Below are positions 43,021 through 51,275 of a stretch of 64,000 bases of DNA, in pieces. Source of the DNA: Pectobacterium aroidearum (lineage in GTDB: Bacteria > Pseudomonadota > Gammaproteobacteria > Enterobacterales > Enterobacteriaceae); assembly GCF_015689195.1 (NCBI RefSeq), contig NZ_CP065044.1, positions 620,001 to 684,000 on the forward strand. The letters run 5' to 3'. Position numbers and translations under genes: made by a program. The notes below the pieces were generated by a model. That model did no database searches, had not been told where the DNA came from, and saw nothing but the letters and a program-made list of their open reading frames with translations. How positions within the stretch are numbered: the stretch's first letter is position 1; every line of letters starts with the position of its first letter.

Positions 43021-43174
43021 GGAAGGCTGTGTGTGCAGCTATACCCGGGGTATAGGCGACGGTGGACGTCAGTGGACGATGCATGGCTATTTCTGCGTGA
43101 GTCTGTGCATCTCGTCTGGAAGGCTATGTATGCAGCTATACCCAGGGTATAGACAACTATGGATGATTGTGGAC
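43021..43174. repeat. Two direct repeats with perfect palindromes, upstream of PFL_4669 operon
   Basis: Two copies of about 57 bp (43021-43077 and 43118-43174), exactly 97 bases apart. Both run GGAAGGCTRTGTRTGCAG through a 17-base palindrome to GTGGAC. The palindromes CTATACCC-G-GGGTATAG (43039-43055) and CTATACCC-A-GGGTATAG (43136-43152) differ only in the central base. The intervening 40 bases are unrelated. They lie between the STY4528-family gene and the start of the PFL_4669-family gene, an ideal place for operators or an origin of replication. Confidence 0.85.
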
Positions 43175-43183
43175 ATGTCGAAT

Positions 43184-44398
43184 TCAGGGGGTATCCAGCA
43201 ATTTGCGCAGCCGTGCCAGATGGGCCAGTGCGACATCTCTGTTTGCCGCAGGCGGCTGCGGTGGAGGAGGTGCTTCACGTGGTGTGGTGGCAGGCGTTGT
43301 TTGTGTGTTGTCCTTCTGCCCAGCCCACGCTCGGAAATCACCACGCAGGGCTTTCTGGATAATGCCAAACAGATAGCCCGCAGGATTTCGAATGCTGGTT
43401 GTCGTGCACCGTGCATCCCATTCGTCAAGGACGGATTGGTGCAAACTGGGTTCAACCGACTGTAATGCGGCCAGTGCACCGGATTGCTGCTCAGCCTTGA
43501 GTGCCATAAAACGTTCCGGGAAACTCAGCATTCCAAGTTCTTGCGCACGCGGTACTGTAAGTATTTTTTTATTATTTTCTTTTATATGTACTGTACTTAT
43601 GCTCTTCGGATTCCGAAGTGGGTTGATTTTGCTGGCGCTCAGGCCTGATTTGGAATCCGAAGTTAGGTCGCCATTATTCCGAAGAGGGGGCGTTATCCCT
43701 TCTTCGGAATTGTGATCGTTCATATCCTGTGGGTAACGTGAATCCATGCGCCAGTCCTGTGCGGCCAGACGCTGCGTCAGCACCTGCAATCGGGTTGGCA
43801 GTACCTGGTCGCTGAGCATCGAGTCCTGGGACATCTCCTGTAGCGTATACATGCCGACACGCTGGACAGATTTGCTGGCATGAACCAGAGACTGGCTGAC
43901 CAGCGCCAGGTAGTCGGCGTCAAGCTGGATTGCCTCATAGGGTGTGAGTGGCTCATCATGCAGGACATAGAGGTTGCCCAGAATGCGGCCTGTTCGTGGA
44001 TCACGTCTGCGTCTGACCAGGCTGATCCATCGGGTCAGGCGCAGCATCGTCAGGGTGCGTGCGACTGTTTCGTGAGACGCTTTGGCCGCACACGGCATGG
44101 AAGCGAGCCAGGGGGCGAGCTGATCGTACGTTGGCATCGCGGTGATACCATCTTCTGCGAGCATCAACCGGAAAACTTGCCAGCCGTTGCGTTCAAGCGG
44201 GGTGAGTCGCCCGTCCATCAGTAGTGCCCGTGGCACACTGTCGTGGTGGTTGCCGCTAAAGAGGAAACCATCCGTTGCCGCAGGCGATGAGGCGGATTGA
44301 ACCGGTTTCGCAGATTGCGGTTGCAGACGGGAGAAAGCCTGGTCGAACAACTCATTCAGCCGGATGGGGCCGTTTGTGCGTGGCTGGCCACCCGTCAT
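43184..44398 (-). CDS. STY4528-family ICE replication protein
   Basis: 404 residues. The sequence VPRALLMDGRLTPLERNGWQ followed by a winged-helix-like region (YDQLAPWLASMPCAAKASHE, TVARTLTMLRLTRWISLVRR) marks the STY4528 family of pathogenicity-island replication proteins. The middle (about 235-290) is a low-complexity, more AT-rich linker. The C-terminus has LRGDFRAWAG and a Pro-rich stretch. It may initiate replication of the excised element; the palindromic repeats immediately downstream would be natural targets. It overlaps the DUF2857 gene by four bases. Confidence 0.85.
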   Translation of the reverse strand: MTGGQPRTNGPIRLNELFDQAFSRLQPQSAKPVQSASSPAATDGFLFSGNHHDSVPRALLMDGRLTPLERNGWQVFRLMLAEDGITAMPTYDQLAPWLASMPCAAKASHETVARTLTMLRLTRWISLVRRRRDPRTGRILGNLYVLHDEPLTPYEAIQLDADYLALVSQSLVHASKSVQRVGMYTLQEMSQDSMLSDQVLPTRLQVLTQRLAAQDWRMDSRYPQDMNDHNSEEGITPPLRNNGDLTSDSKSGLSASKINPLRNPKSISTVHIKENNKKILTVPRAQELGMLSFPERFMALKAEQQSGALAALQSVEPSLHQSVLDEWDARCTTTSIRNPAGYLFGIIQKALRGDFRAWAGQKDNTQTTPATTPREAPPPPQPPAANRDVALAHLARLRKLLDTP

Positions 44399-44958
44399 CT
44401 GGTCTGCCCTTCATCAATCCATCTGCGTATGGCACTCCAGATAACGGACAGCGGCAGATCCGTGGCTTCGGCAAGTTCCGCTGCGATATCCAGCATAGCC
44501 ATATCGTCATTGAGTGCCACTTTTTGTGACTTGACTGCAGCAGACCAGCGGTGCCACAGATTGGTATCCTGCTCTTCGGTCAGAACCGGATGGCGACCTT
44601 TCCTTTTTGGCAATCCGATCACACTGCGGCGCAACGCGATTTCCTGATGGGTGAGCCCGAAGAACTTGCTGATAAGTTCGGTACTGGCACCCAGGCGCAA
44701 AAGCCGGTCGATTCTGGCGACTTCCTCGGTTACATCGTCGACCTGATGCAGGAGGCGACGCAGCACATCTCGGTTGACCACGACGGAGCACCAGGACACG
44801 TTGGCGTTGGCCAGCACGCTCGCCATGGCAGGATGTTTCAGTGCGTCAAGGTCGGTGTCATCGAATCCCATGGACTTGGCTCTGCGCAATTGGCCATTGC
44901 GCAGATCATGCAGTGCCTGTGCGATGACAGCCTGATTGAGAGGGTGTGGACCGGTCAT
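44395..44958 (-). CDS. DUF2857 family regulator (BisC-like position)
   Basis: 187 residues from the ATG at 44958, which has AGGAG eight bases upstream. It shows KFFGLTHQEIALRRSVIGLP, a helix-turn-helix-like segment, and a C-terminal helical region ending IWSAIRRWIDEG. DUF2857 proteins resemble FlhC; in ICEclc, as I recall, such a protein (BisC) pairs with a ParB-domain protein (BisD) to switch on transfer competence. The same pair, ParB then DUF2857, is adjacent here. The functional equivalence is inference. Confidence 0.78.
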   Translation of the reverse strand: MTGPHPLNQAVIAQALHDLRNGQLRRAKSMGFDDTDLDALKHPAMASVLANANVSWCSVVVNRDVLRRLLHQVDDVTEEVARIDRLLRLGASTELISKFFGLTHQEIALRRSVIGLPKRKGRHPVLTEEQDTNLWHRWSAAVKSQKVALNDDMAMLDIAAELAEATDLPLSVIWSAIRRWIDEGQTR

Positions 44959-44969
44959 GGCTGTGCTCC

Positions 44970-46694
44970 TCATGATCCGGGAATGACGTCGCCGTCATCC
45001 TGTGTGCCGTTCTCAATGTCGATCAGCCTGCGGGTCAGCCGTAGCAATCGGAACAGCTTCACCAGTGCGCTGTCATTGAGCCGCTGTGGTGCATCGTTGG
45101 CGTCATTGCTCGCGTCCAGTATCCCCTGCAACAAATGCCCAAGTAGCCCAAACCGGATTGAAGACGCGGTATCTGAAAACGGATGTGTGGCGGGCAGATA
45201 GGGGGCGCTCAGAGCGTGCAGCAGCGCCAGCACCATGGATGCTGACGTATCTGTGTTGACACGGTCATCGGCGCATTTGCAACTGAATCCGATGCCATTT
45301 TCGTATGGCTCAATAGCATCTTGCGCGCCGACTTCATGGGCGATTTCTGCGGCAAACTGCGCAATATGGGTGCGTAGTCGAGAAGGTTCATCCAGTGATG
45401 CCTCAATGTGCCAGATATCGGTGATCGGATACAGGCTATCGGCCTGGATAGGGATGGATTGCAAGACATTGCGTTCGAAGTCCGGCAGGGTCTCGCCAGT
45501 ATGGCCGGCGACCAGTCGCTGAATCGACTGCAGCCGTTCGGTTGTGCCAGCAGGAGAAACAACATGCTGTTGCAGTAGCGTGGCATGCCCGTCGTTTCCT
45601 GCCGCAGATTTGTCTTGTGAGGTGCGGCCAACAGGTTCAGACGGGGGCGATGCCGGTTGTGTAGACGCCTTGCTGGTCGTTGATGGCTCGATGTTCCTGG
45701 GCGACGTGGATTCCGATGTCACGCCGGGCGGCGTGACGGGTAATGGCGTCTTCTCTTGCAGCGTCGATGCCCCAGGCTCAGCCGATGGTGTTTCATTGCT
45801 GAGTAACTGCCAACGCCGATCGGTGTCGGTGATCTCGAATGCCAGCGTGTCGTATTCCATCTCCAGCAGATCGGCCATTTGTCCAATCAACTCATCCTGT
45901 ACGCGCTGGACACTGAAATTGCCCGGTGTGCTGTCGAACATCACCAACACATCCTGGAACAAGGTGGTGAAGTCGATGTGGTGGTGTGTGTTGGTGCTGC
46001 GAACGGACCAGGCCCGTTCAGCAGCACGCCGCAGGCTGGTCAACTGCTCTACCTGATGCCTTCCCAGCCCGGCATAAAGCACAGTAGGGATGGCCGGAAG
46101 CAAGTATTGAATGGCCTCTTGCATGCGACTGATATGGGGCTGGGGGACAGGGTAGCCATCGGCCTTGAGTCGGCGGGCCAGCTCTGACTGTGACAGTGAT
46201 TTCCCGGTCTCTTCTTCATAAAGCTCCCGTGCTTTATTGACGCCCAGGGCACGTTCAATAAATGACAGGCCACCGTGCAGCTCGTTCTCAGCCAGATGCC
46301 CCGTTAATGCGATGATTTCACCGCGTTCCGGCCATGGGCGGAACAGGCATGGAATGCGGAAAAAGCGTTCGTCTCTGGTCTCAGTCCAGAGTTCGCGCAG
46401 GATCGAGAGTCTGGTATTGCCTCCGTTGCGAATGATATAGCCCTTTGCCCCTGGGCGCTGAGTGATGGAGGGCGGTGAGTCGAGTCCGCGCTCGCGTATT
46501 GAGGCTTTGATCTCGTCGTAGAGCGGGTTGCGCGTTAGTCGTGGATCAAGCTCATACGGTGATAGCTCATCGAGCGTGATAACCATTGCAGTTTCTGCAA
46601 TAGGTGCGCTCAACACCTCTGCAATGGGTGCTTTGCTCGTGAAGCCTTCGCTCAGAAGTTTGCCGGCAAGGTCTTGTACGGAAATATCAGGCAT
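44970..46694 (-). CDS. parB: ParB-family protein, PFGI-1 class (TIGR03764)
   Basis: 574 residues from the ATG at 46694. The ParB/Srx domain includes SPYELDPRLTRNPLYDEIKA, RNGGNTRLSIL and LIALTGHLAENELHGGLSFIERA, followed by a helix-turn-helix (KSLSQSELARRLKADGYPVP, PHISRM). A long Ser/Thr/Pro-rich linker (about 320-420) leads to a C-terminal domain. It could act in segregation with ParA and, with the DUF2857 protein, in regulation. The HicA-like gene overlaps its start by eight bases. Confidence 0.88.
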   Translation of the reverse strand: MPDISVQDLAGKLLSEGFTSKAPIAEVLSAPIAETAMVITLDELSPYELDPRLTRNPLYDEIKASIRERGLDSPPSITQRPGAKGYIIRNGGNTRLSILRELWTETRDERFFRIPCLFRPWPERGEIIALTGHLAENELHGGLSFIERALGVNKARELYEEETGKSLSQSELARRLKADGYPVPQPHISRMQEAIQYLLPAIPTVLYAGLGRHQVEQLTSLRRAAERAWSVRSTNTHHHIDFTTLFQDVLVMFDSTPGNFSVQRVQDELIGQMADLLEMEYDTLAFEITDTDRRWQLLSNETPSAEPGASTLQEKTPLPVTPPGVTSESTSPRNIEPSTTSKASTQPASPPSEPVGRTSQDKSAAGNDGHATLLQQHVVSPAGTTERLQSIQRLVAGHTGETLPDFERNVLQSIPIQADSLYPITDIWHIEASLDEPSRLRTHIAQFAAEIAHEVGAQDAIEPYENGIGFSCKCADDRVNTDTSASMVLALLHALSAPYLPATHPFSDTASSIRFGLLGHLLQGILDASNDANDAPQRLNDSALVKLFRLLRLTRRLIDIENGTQDDGDVIPGS

Positions 46695-46947
46695 GGTGGC
46701 CTCCCTTGTCAGGAGAGGATTCGTCAGTAGCAAACTGGTGTTGTGTTCGCCGTAGTAAGGCGCGCGCATTACGCCCGGCACGATAGTCGCTAGCTGTCGA
46801 ACTGGTGAAGATCGGTGGCATACCGGGCTTGGTGAACTTCAAATGCCCACCAGAGGTACGCACAACCTCCCAGCCTTCTTGCAGTGCGTATTCGATCAGC
46901 GGTAGTAGTTGCTTGTGGCCTTTAGCCAGTTCACGAGCATTTGACAT
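46687..46947 (-). CDS. HicA/YcfA-like small protein (Shi position)
   Basis: 86 residues from the ATG at 46947, preceded by GGAGG. The double-stranded-RNA-binding-like HicA fold is suggested by WEVVRTSGGHLKFTKPGMPP, with the conserved His, and by IFTSSTASDYRAGRNARALL. No HicB antitoxin gene is adjacent; the gene sits between parA and parB. In ICEclc the gene at this place (shi) slows host division during transfer competence, so a similar role is plausible but unproven. It overlaps parA by 17 bases. Confidence 0.72.
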   Translation of the reverse strand: MSNARELAKGHKQLLPLIEYALQEGWEVVRTSGGHLKFTKPGMPPIFTSSTASDYRAGRNARALLRRTQHQFATDESSPDKGGHHA

Positions 46948-47794
46948 GGGCATGCCCTCCGCTGGTTTTTCCTGTGACCAGTGCGAACTGCTCACGCCAC
47001 TGGGGCAGCAATTCGGTTGCCAGACTGCACATGATTTCTCGCGCAGAGCGGGTCTGGCGACCATAAGGCCTGATACGCTCAACGCGATGTGCCGGCAGAC
47101 CACGAGTCGCTGCACGGGGAAACGCTTCAATTGCGGGTATCTCGGTGTCCAGAATGTGGATGCCCGCTTGCTCCTGAAAAATCAGGCGCAAGGTTTTCTG
47201 GATCATACGGGCATTGGACGACACGGCAGGCACGCGATTGATCAGCAGGTGTAGCGGTGGAGGTGTAATGCCCAGATTACGATAAGGCGCGATGTCTGCG
47301 ATCAGTTGCAAGGTTCCCCGACGTAGCTCCCGAGCGGCGAGTATTTCTGGCGTGACAGGCGAAATGGCTTGTTGCGATGCCAGTAATGCCATCTCCAGCA
47401 AGACGGTGCGTGCTCCCTGCGTATCAATAACAACGAGGTCGTAGTGTGGCTGGAATACAGGCAATAAGTTGTGCAGCCTCAGCCTGCCGTCCGGAGCGTG
47501 AAGCAGCAGCGTGTGCAAATGCCGGTGTTCATCGTTGGATAGCACAAGGTCCAGACGATCAATGGTGGTACGAGAGACAATCTTTCCCAAGTCCTGCTCG
47601 TTGAATGCCAGTAGCTCATAGATGCCGCCAGGGGCGGGGCTCAGCATCTCATAGTAAGAGGACAGCGTAGGCTGCATATCGAGATCGAGTAGGAGTACGC
47701 GCAATCCTGCATCGGCAACGAAACTTCCTAGGTTGGCTGCAATGGTTGTTTTACCCACGCCACCTTTTGTCGAAATAACAGAAATCACCTGCAT
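46931..47794 (-). CDS. parA: ParA-family ATPase (Soj-like)
   Basis: 287 residues. Deviant Walker A KGGVGKT at 10-16, LLLDLDMQPTLSSYY (Walker A'), and DLVVIDTQGARTVLL (Walker B) are those of ParA partition ATPases. In SPI-7/PAPI-1-type elements this gene (soj) stabilises the element, especially when excised. It follows alpA by 33 bases with a weak AGGAG before ATG, and leads into the HicA-like gene, parB and DUF2857 as one operon. Confidence 0.93.
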   Translation of the reverse strand: MQVISVISTKGGVGKTTIAANLGSFVADAGLRVLLLDLDMQPTLSSYYEMLSPAPGGIYELLAFNEQDLGKIVSRTTIDRLDLVLSNDEHRHLHTLLLHAPDGRLRLHNLLPVFQPHYDLVVIDTQGARTVLLEMALLASQQAISPVTPEILAARELRRGTLQLIADIAPYRNLGITPPPLHLLINRVPAVSSNARMIQKTLRLIFQEQAGIHILDTEIPAIEAFPRAATRGLPAHRVERIRPYGRQTRSAREIMCSLATELLPQWREQFALVTGKTSGGHAHVKCS

Positions 47795-47827
47795 GGTCTG
47801 CTCCTGGTAATGAGTGACTGGGAGCAG

Positions 47828-48040
47828 TCAGGCGCGTTCTTTGAGACGATCAGTGATCCACTGATCGATTTCGGCAGAGTCCCATCCGACGGCGCGGACG
47901 CCGAGGCGCAGAGCCTTGGGAAACTTACCTTCCTTCATCAAATTATAAATATGGGCCCTTTTAAAGCCTGTTTTGGCTTCAACTTCAGCCCGGCGCAGGA
48001 TACGACGCTCAGGAACGGGATGAGTGTTTTGTTGGAACAT
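47828..48040 (-). CDS. AlpA-family excisionase/regulator
   Basis: 70 residues from the ATG at 48040; AAGGAG lies eight bases upstream (a GTG nine bases earlier is less likely). A MerR-like winged helix-turn-helix: RRILRRAEVEAKTGFKRAHIYNLM, then FPKALRLGVRAVGWDSAEID. AlpA proteins regulate excision and early ICE genes. It heads the control operon (alpA-parA-hicA-like-parB-DUF2857-STY4528), whose promoter should lie in 48,041-48,420. Confidence 0.87.
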   Translation of the reverse strand: MFQQNTHPVPERRILRRAEVEAKTGFKRAHIYNLMKEGKFPKALRLGVRAVGWDSAEIDQWITDRLKERA

Positions 48041-48422
48041 GATAGTCACTCCTTAATGCTTGGTAGCGCTTATTGAGGGTGATTGCCATTAAATCGGCAG
48101 CATCAATAGGCCTCATCAAACAATAGGAACGAGCTGGTCACCGCTTTCTTGCCGCAACAGGTGCGAGATTTGATTTAAGCCAATGTTCGCTCGCTCCGGA
48201 AAGGTGACAATATTGGTTATCACTTCCAACTGATAAAGCGTGCAGACGATCAACATTCCTGATTTATAAAAATGAGAAGTTGGAATACTTTGTTTTCTAT
48301 TTATTTGCGGACAAAAAATGTCTGAGATGAATTTATGTTGGTGGCTGGCTTATTCTTCAAGCCTTGAGAGCTATGCGTACTCGTCCAACATACTTGTGTG
48401 ACAAGTGTTTTTGATGTATTTG
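48041..48422. promoter_or_regulatory. Promoter region of the alpA-parA control operon
   Basis: About 380 bases without a gene. It becomes AT-rich from 48,200. A TTATCA/TGATAA inverted repeat (48217-48236) is a possible operator for AlpA or the LysR protein. No convincing sigma-70 boxes were identified. Confidence 0.4.
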
Positions 48423-48462
48423 AAGGACTGTTTCTGTCATAAAAATGACAAAAACAGTCCTT
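48423..48462. terminator. Bidirectional hairpin between LysR gene and alpA operon
   Basis: AAGGACTGTTT (48423-48433) pairs with AAACAGTCCTT (48452-48462), and inner TGTCAT pairs with ATGACA. On the plus strand TTGTTT follows. It lies 17 bases past the stop of the LysR gene and separates it from the alpA promoter region. Confidence 0.75.
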
Positions 48463-48478
48463 TTGTTTCATTTGTGTG

Positions 48479-49405
48479 TCACGGGGTTCTGGTATGTGAG
48501 AGGTGCGGAAAGCTTGGCATTTCTCCGATCGTGACCGCCCGGCTGATGAACCGCTCCAACTCCGCTGATCGTTCCCTCTCTGTGGTTACGGCAAACGTGG
48601 CTGTGCTGGGAATATTGTCTGCTGCTTCTCGGATAATGACATTTGGATGGTTATAGAGAGCAATTTGGGATTCAAGTCCGATACCGATCCCATAGCCTGC
48701 TGCAACCAGCATGATCATGGGCTCATGTCCTGAAACATATTCGGCAATATTTGGTGTTGGAAATGACGGGTTGCTGAAAAAATGTCGAGTCAGGTTATAT
48801 CCACCAGTACACTGCTCGGGGTGGCAAAGCACTAGCGGATAGCGAAGTATCTCTGAGTCAGAGATTTTTTCTTGAGAGAGCAGGGGATGGTGAGTCGGTA
48901 TCGCGATGGCTGGGCGATCTGTCCATACAACCTCTTTGAGGTATCCCGGTATGATTGAATTATCGACGGTAAAACCTACATCAATTTGATCGTGGCTGAG
49001 AGCCAATAACATCTCGCTGACGGTCATTTCAGTAATCCTGATTTCTGTACTCGGTTCTTCTTCTCGACAGCGCGCGAGCAGTGTCGTGAGCCTTGGTGGG
49101 GCCAGGCTGTCTGCAAGCCCAATACGCAATCGGCCACGGTAGCCTTGCGAGGCCGAGCTAACTCGTGTTTGGGCGTTCTCTATAAAGGCAATGATGCGTT
49201 GAGCCTCTTCACGAAACACTTCACCCGGCCAGGTTAGCCTGATGCGGCCTTTGGACCGATGAAGCAGTTGAACCCCTAGATAGTTCTCCAGTTCCTTGAT
49301 GGCTCGGGACAGAGGGGATGGTTCGATATGGACTCTGGCAGCCGCGCGGGTGAAGCTTTGTTCTTCGGCTACGATCAAGAAATATCGCAGGTGGCGTATC
49401 CTCAT
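48479..49405 (-). CDS. LysR-family regulator at the ICE end
   Basis: 308 residues from the ATG at 49405 with AAGGAG nine bases upstream. N-terminal winged helix (SFTRAAARVHIEPSPLSRAIKE) followed by the LysR effector domain (RLRIGLADSLAPPRLTTLL, GIGIGLESQIALYNHP). It is the last ICE gene before the attachment site. In ICEclc a LysR protein (TciR) activates transfer; whether this one does the same is unknown. The divergent alpA operon is not directly adjacent: both genes are on the minus strand. Confidence 0.88.
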   Translation of the reverse strand: MRIRHLRYFLIVAEEQSFTRAAARVHIEPSPLSRAIKELENYLGVQLLHRSKGRIRLTWPGEVFREEAQRIIAFIENAQTRVSSASQGYRGRLRIGLADSLAPPRLTTLLARCREEEPSTEIRITEMTVSEMLLALSHDQIDVGFTVDNSIIPGYLKEVVWTDRPAIAIPTHHPLLSQEKISDSEILRYPLVLCHPEQCTGGYNLTRHFFSNPSFPTPNIAEYVSGHEPMIMLVAAGYGIGIGLESQIALYNHPNVIIREAADNIPSTATFAVTTERERSAELERFISRAVTIGEMPSFPHLSHTRTP

Positions 49406-49960
49406 ATTTACATACTCCTTTCTTTCCATTGGGTATTGGTTCCTTTTTATGGAGGAAGGCTCCGCTGCGCGAATGGTATGCATTCGCGATATTGATCTAC
49501 ATTTGCGGGCACCCCATGCTGAAATGCAGCCTCAGTTGGTGATGAGGATGTAGGGCATCTCATAGCTTGCTAAGCCGAGTCTTTCTCAGAGGGGATAGGT
49601 GTCAAAGCAACTCGGCTGTGAAGCATCGCTCATGCTAAGGCTGTCTCTTATAGGTGTTTGTTCACAGCTTGTGCGTTTTTTGCCTATAGATATGGATGAC
49701 GGGGCGGGCTGGTAGGGTGTAGCACTTGTTTGATGTTGGCTACAGAGGGGGGCACTTGATGGTTGGTTTGCCTTGTTGAAAGGGCTTGGTGAGGTCTTTC
49801 TGGACCATGTCTGGTGGATGTTGTTGGACGTGTATGACGCTGTATGGAAAAAAATTTAGGTTCCGACTTGCCAAGATCTAAGTTCTAGTCCATAATGCTG
49901 TCCATCCTATCTAGGGACGTCGGGAAACTCTTTCTAAAACAAAGAGATAACGGGTGGGTT
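49406..49960. other. Gene-free ICE end
   Basis: About 555 bases between the LysR gene and the attachment site without a convincing gene. It must hold the LysR promoter and, near the att site, probably the arm-binding sites of the integrase. A short CTGTCTCTTATA at 49641-49652 resembles some IS4-family ends but has no partner. Confidence 0.4.
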
Positions 49961-49981
49961 TAAGACTCGTTTCCCGCTCCA
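49961..49981. other. attR: tRNA-Gly 3'-end copy
   Basis: CTCGTTTCCCGCTCCA at 49966-49981 equals the 3' end of bacterial tRNA-Gly(GCC) (T-arm end, acceptor strand TTCCCGC, discriminator and CCA). The bases before it, TTTAAGA, differ from the tRNA (TTCGAGT), so this is a repeat of the 3' end and not an intact gene. ICEs of the ICEclc/PFGI group insert at tRNA-Gly 3' ends, so this marks the right border of the element. The full tRNA and integrase lie outside the window. Confidence 0.75.
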
Positions 49982-50481
49982 ATCTTTTAGTCTCTCTTTT
50001 GTTTACATCACCAGTTTCCTTACTGTATCTAAAATCTATTCACTCTTTTCCGTTGTGCAACCAACCGTTGGTACGCTGAGTCGCTTCCTTGTCTGGCGAC
50101 ATACACCGTTGCTCTACTCGATGAACGCCGTTAGCAGTGCGTTCGAGCTGTGCCTTTACCGTTGATATTGTAGATTAATTATTTTATTAAATACTTAGCT
50201 TGGTTATATTTATTCTGATTCCTTTTTATATTTTATTCTCTGCGTGGATTGGATTTTGACGTAATATCAAAATTTGACTATGTTTATAACCAGAATGCAT
50301 TTATAAAAATCACATCATCTAAAATGATTAGTGTTGTTATTTTTTTAGTGATTTTTCTATTCAATTCTATCTGGGAAATATCATTTAAATCCCATGAATC
50401 ATTCCGGCTATTTATTTAATAAATAACGGGTTGTTATCATGGATCATATGGTTATCCCTACAGATAAAAGAGGATGGAAAA
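49982..50481. other. AT-rich chromosomal spacer next to the ICE
   Basis: 500 bases without a supported gene. It is strongly AT-rich from 50,170 on. The last 60 bases contain the leader and ribosome binding site (AAAAGAGG) of the exported-protein gene. Nothing else identifiable. Confidence 0.45.
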
Positions 50482-51027
50482 ATGAAAGCAATGAATAGCA
50501 CTATTTTACATGTTGTAGCGACGGCGGCTTTAGTGATGAGCGGGGTTGCTCAGGCTGATGACACGGCAAAAGCACATACCGGAAAAGAACAAGTTGAATT
50601 AAAAAATATTCACGCTGTCCTGCAAAATGGGACGCCTAGCCCACAGCACGATGCGATGTGTGAGAAGCAGCTGAATATGCCTGAATCCAAATACGTCGGC
50701 ATGAAAGTGACAACAGAATATAACATCGATACCCAGTCGATGATGATGTCGGCAAAATCCATGTTCCCTTCGCCACACAGTACACAACCCATGGAATTAA
50801 CGGCCGATTTATCCCCTCTCGGTTTAGCTGATAGCTACTCATTTGGTGCATTTAAACCTAGTTCCTTACCCAATGCTTATATTATTTTCTCTGTTGATAA
50901 AAAAATGAAAAACCCGGTGAGCACTTTTATGGTTATTAATGAAAGTGAAACGTATAACTGTGTTATTAGCAGTTCGACGCACGGGTTAAGCAAAGAGGCA
51001 ATGAAAAGCCTTGAAATGAAGAAATAG
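50482..51027 (+). CDS. Exported protein of unknown function
   Basis: 181 residues from the ATG at 50482, preceded by AAGAGGATGGAAAA. A signal peptide ends at GVAQA-DDT. The mature protein has two cysteines (AMCEKQ, TYNCVI) that may form a disulphide, is Met- and Ser-rich, and has no known motif. It is more AT-rich than the genes that follow. A perfect 15-bp hairpin follows the stop. It stands alone, so a periplasmic or secreted protein with its own control is likely. Confidence 0.7.
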   Translation: MKAMNSTILHVVATAALVMSGVAQADDTAKAHTGKEQVELKNIHAVLQNGTPSPQHDAMCEKQLNMPESKYVGMKVTTEYNIDTQSMMMSAKSMFPSPHSTQPMELTADLSPLGLADSYSFGAFKPSSLPNAYIIFSVDKKMKNPVSTFMVINESETYNCVISSSTHGLSKEAMKSLEMKK

Positions 51028-51044
51028 TCATTTTTTATTTTCTA

Positions 51045-51078
51045 CCGTAAATTGCAGGTAATCACCTGCAATTTACGG
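51045..51078 (+). terminator. Perfect 15-bp hairpin after exported-protein gene
   Basis: CCGTAAATTGCAGGT (51045-51059) and ACCTGCAATTTACGG (51064-51078) are exact complements around a four-base loop. No T-run follows on either strand, so termination would be atypical, but the position 18 bases after the stop fits. Confidence 0.6.
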
Positions 51079-51275
51079 CTATGTGTATAGCTCAGGCTGT
51101 TATTTAGTGGTTGGCCAGGAAGTTTCATTGCATCAGAGAACCTTTCCTCCTGAAAGCGCCAGTGAGGCAGCGCATCATGTTACCTGTTTGTATACGGATG
51201 TAGTGATATCATCTCTGTTCAGGTGGCAAAATTCAGAGTGCCACGACAGGTCCGTGTTACAGGTGAATAATCATT

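Noticed and set aside
46687-46947. HicA as half of a HicAB toxin-antitoxin pair
   Set aside because: No HicB-like antitoxin gene lies on either side; it is part of the par operon, so a classic TA call is not supported.
49641-49652. CTGTCTCTTATA resembling an IS4-family end
   Set aside because: No second end, transposase or target duplication nearby.
49920-49981. Intact tRNA-Gly gene
   Set aside because: Only the 3' part matches; the anticodon and D arms are missing and the T-loop is TTTAAGA, so it is an attachment-site copy.
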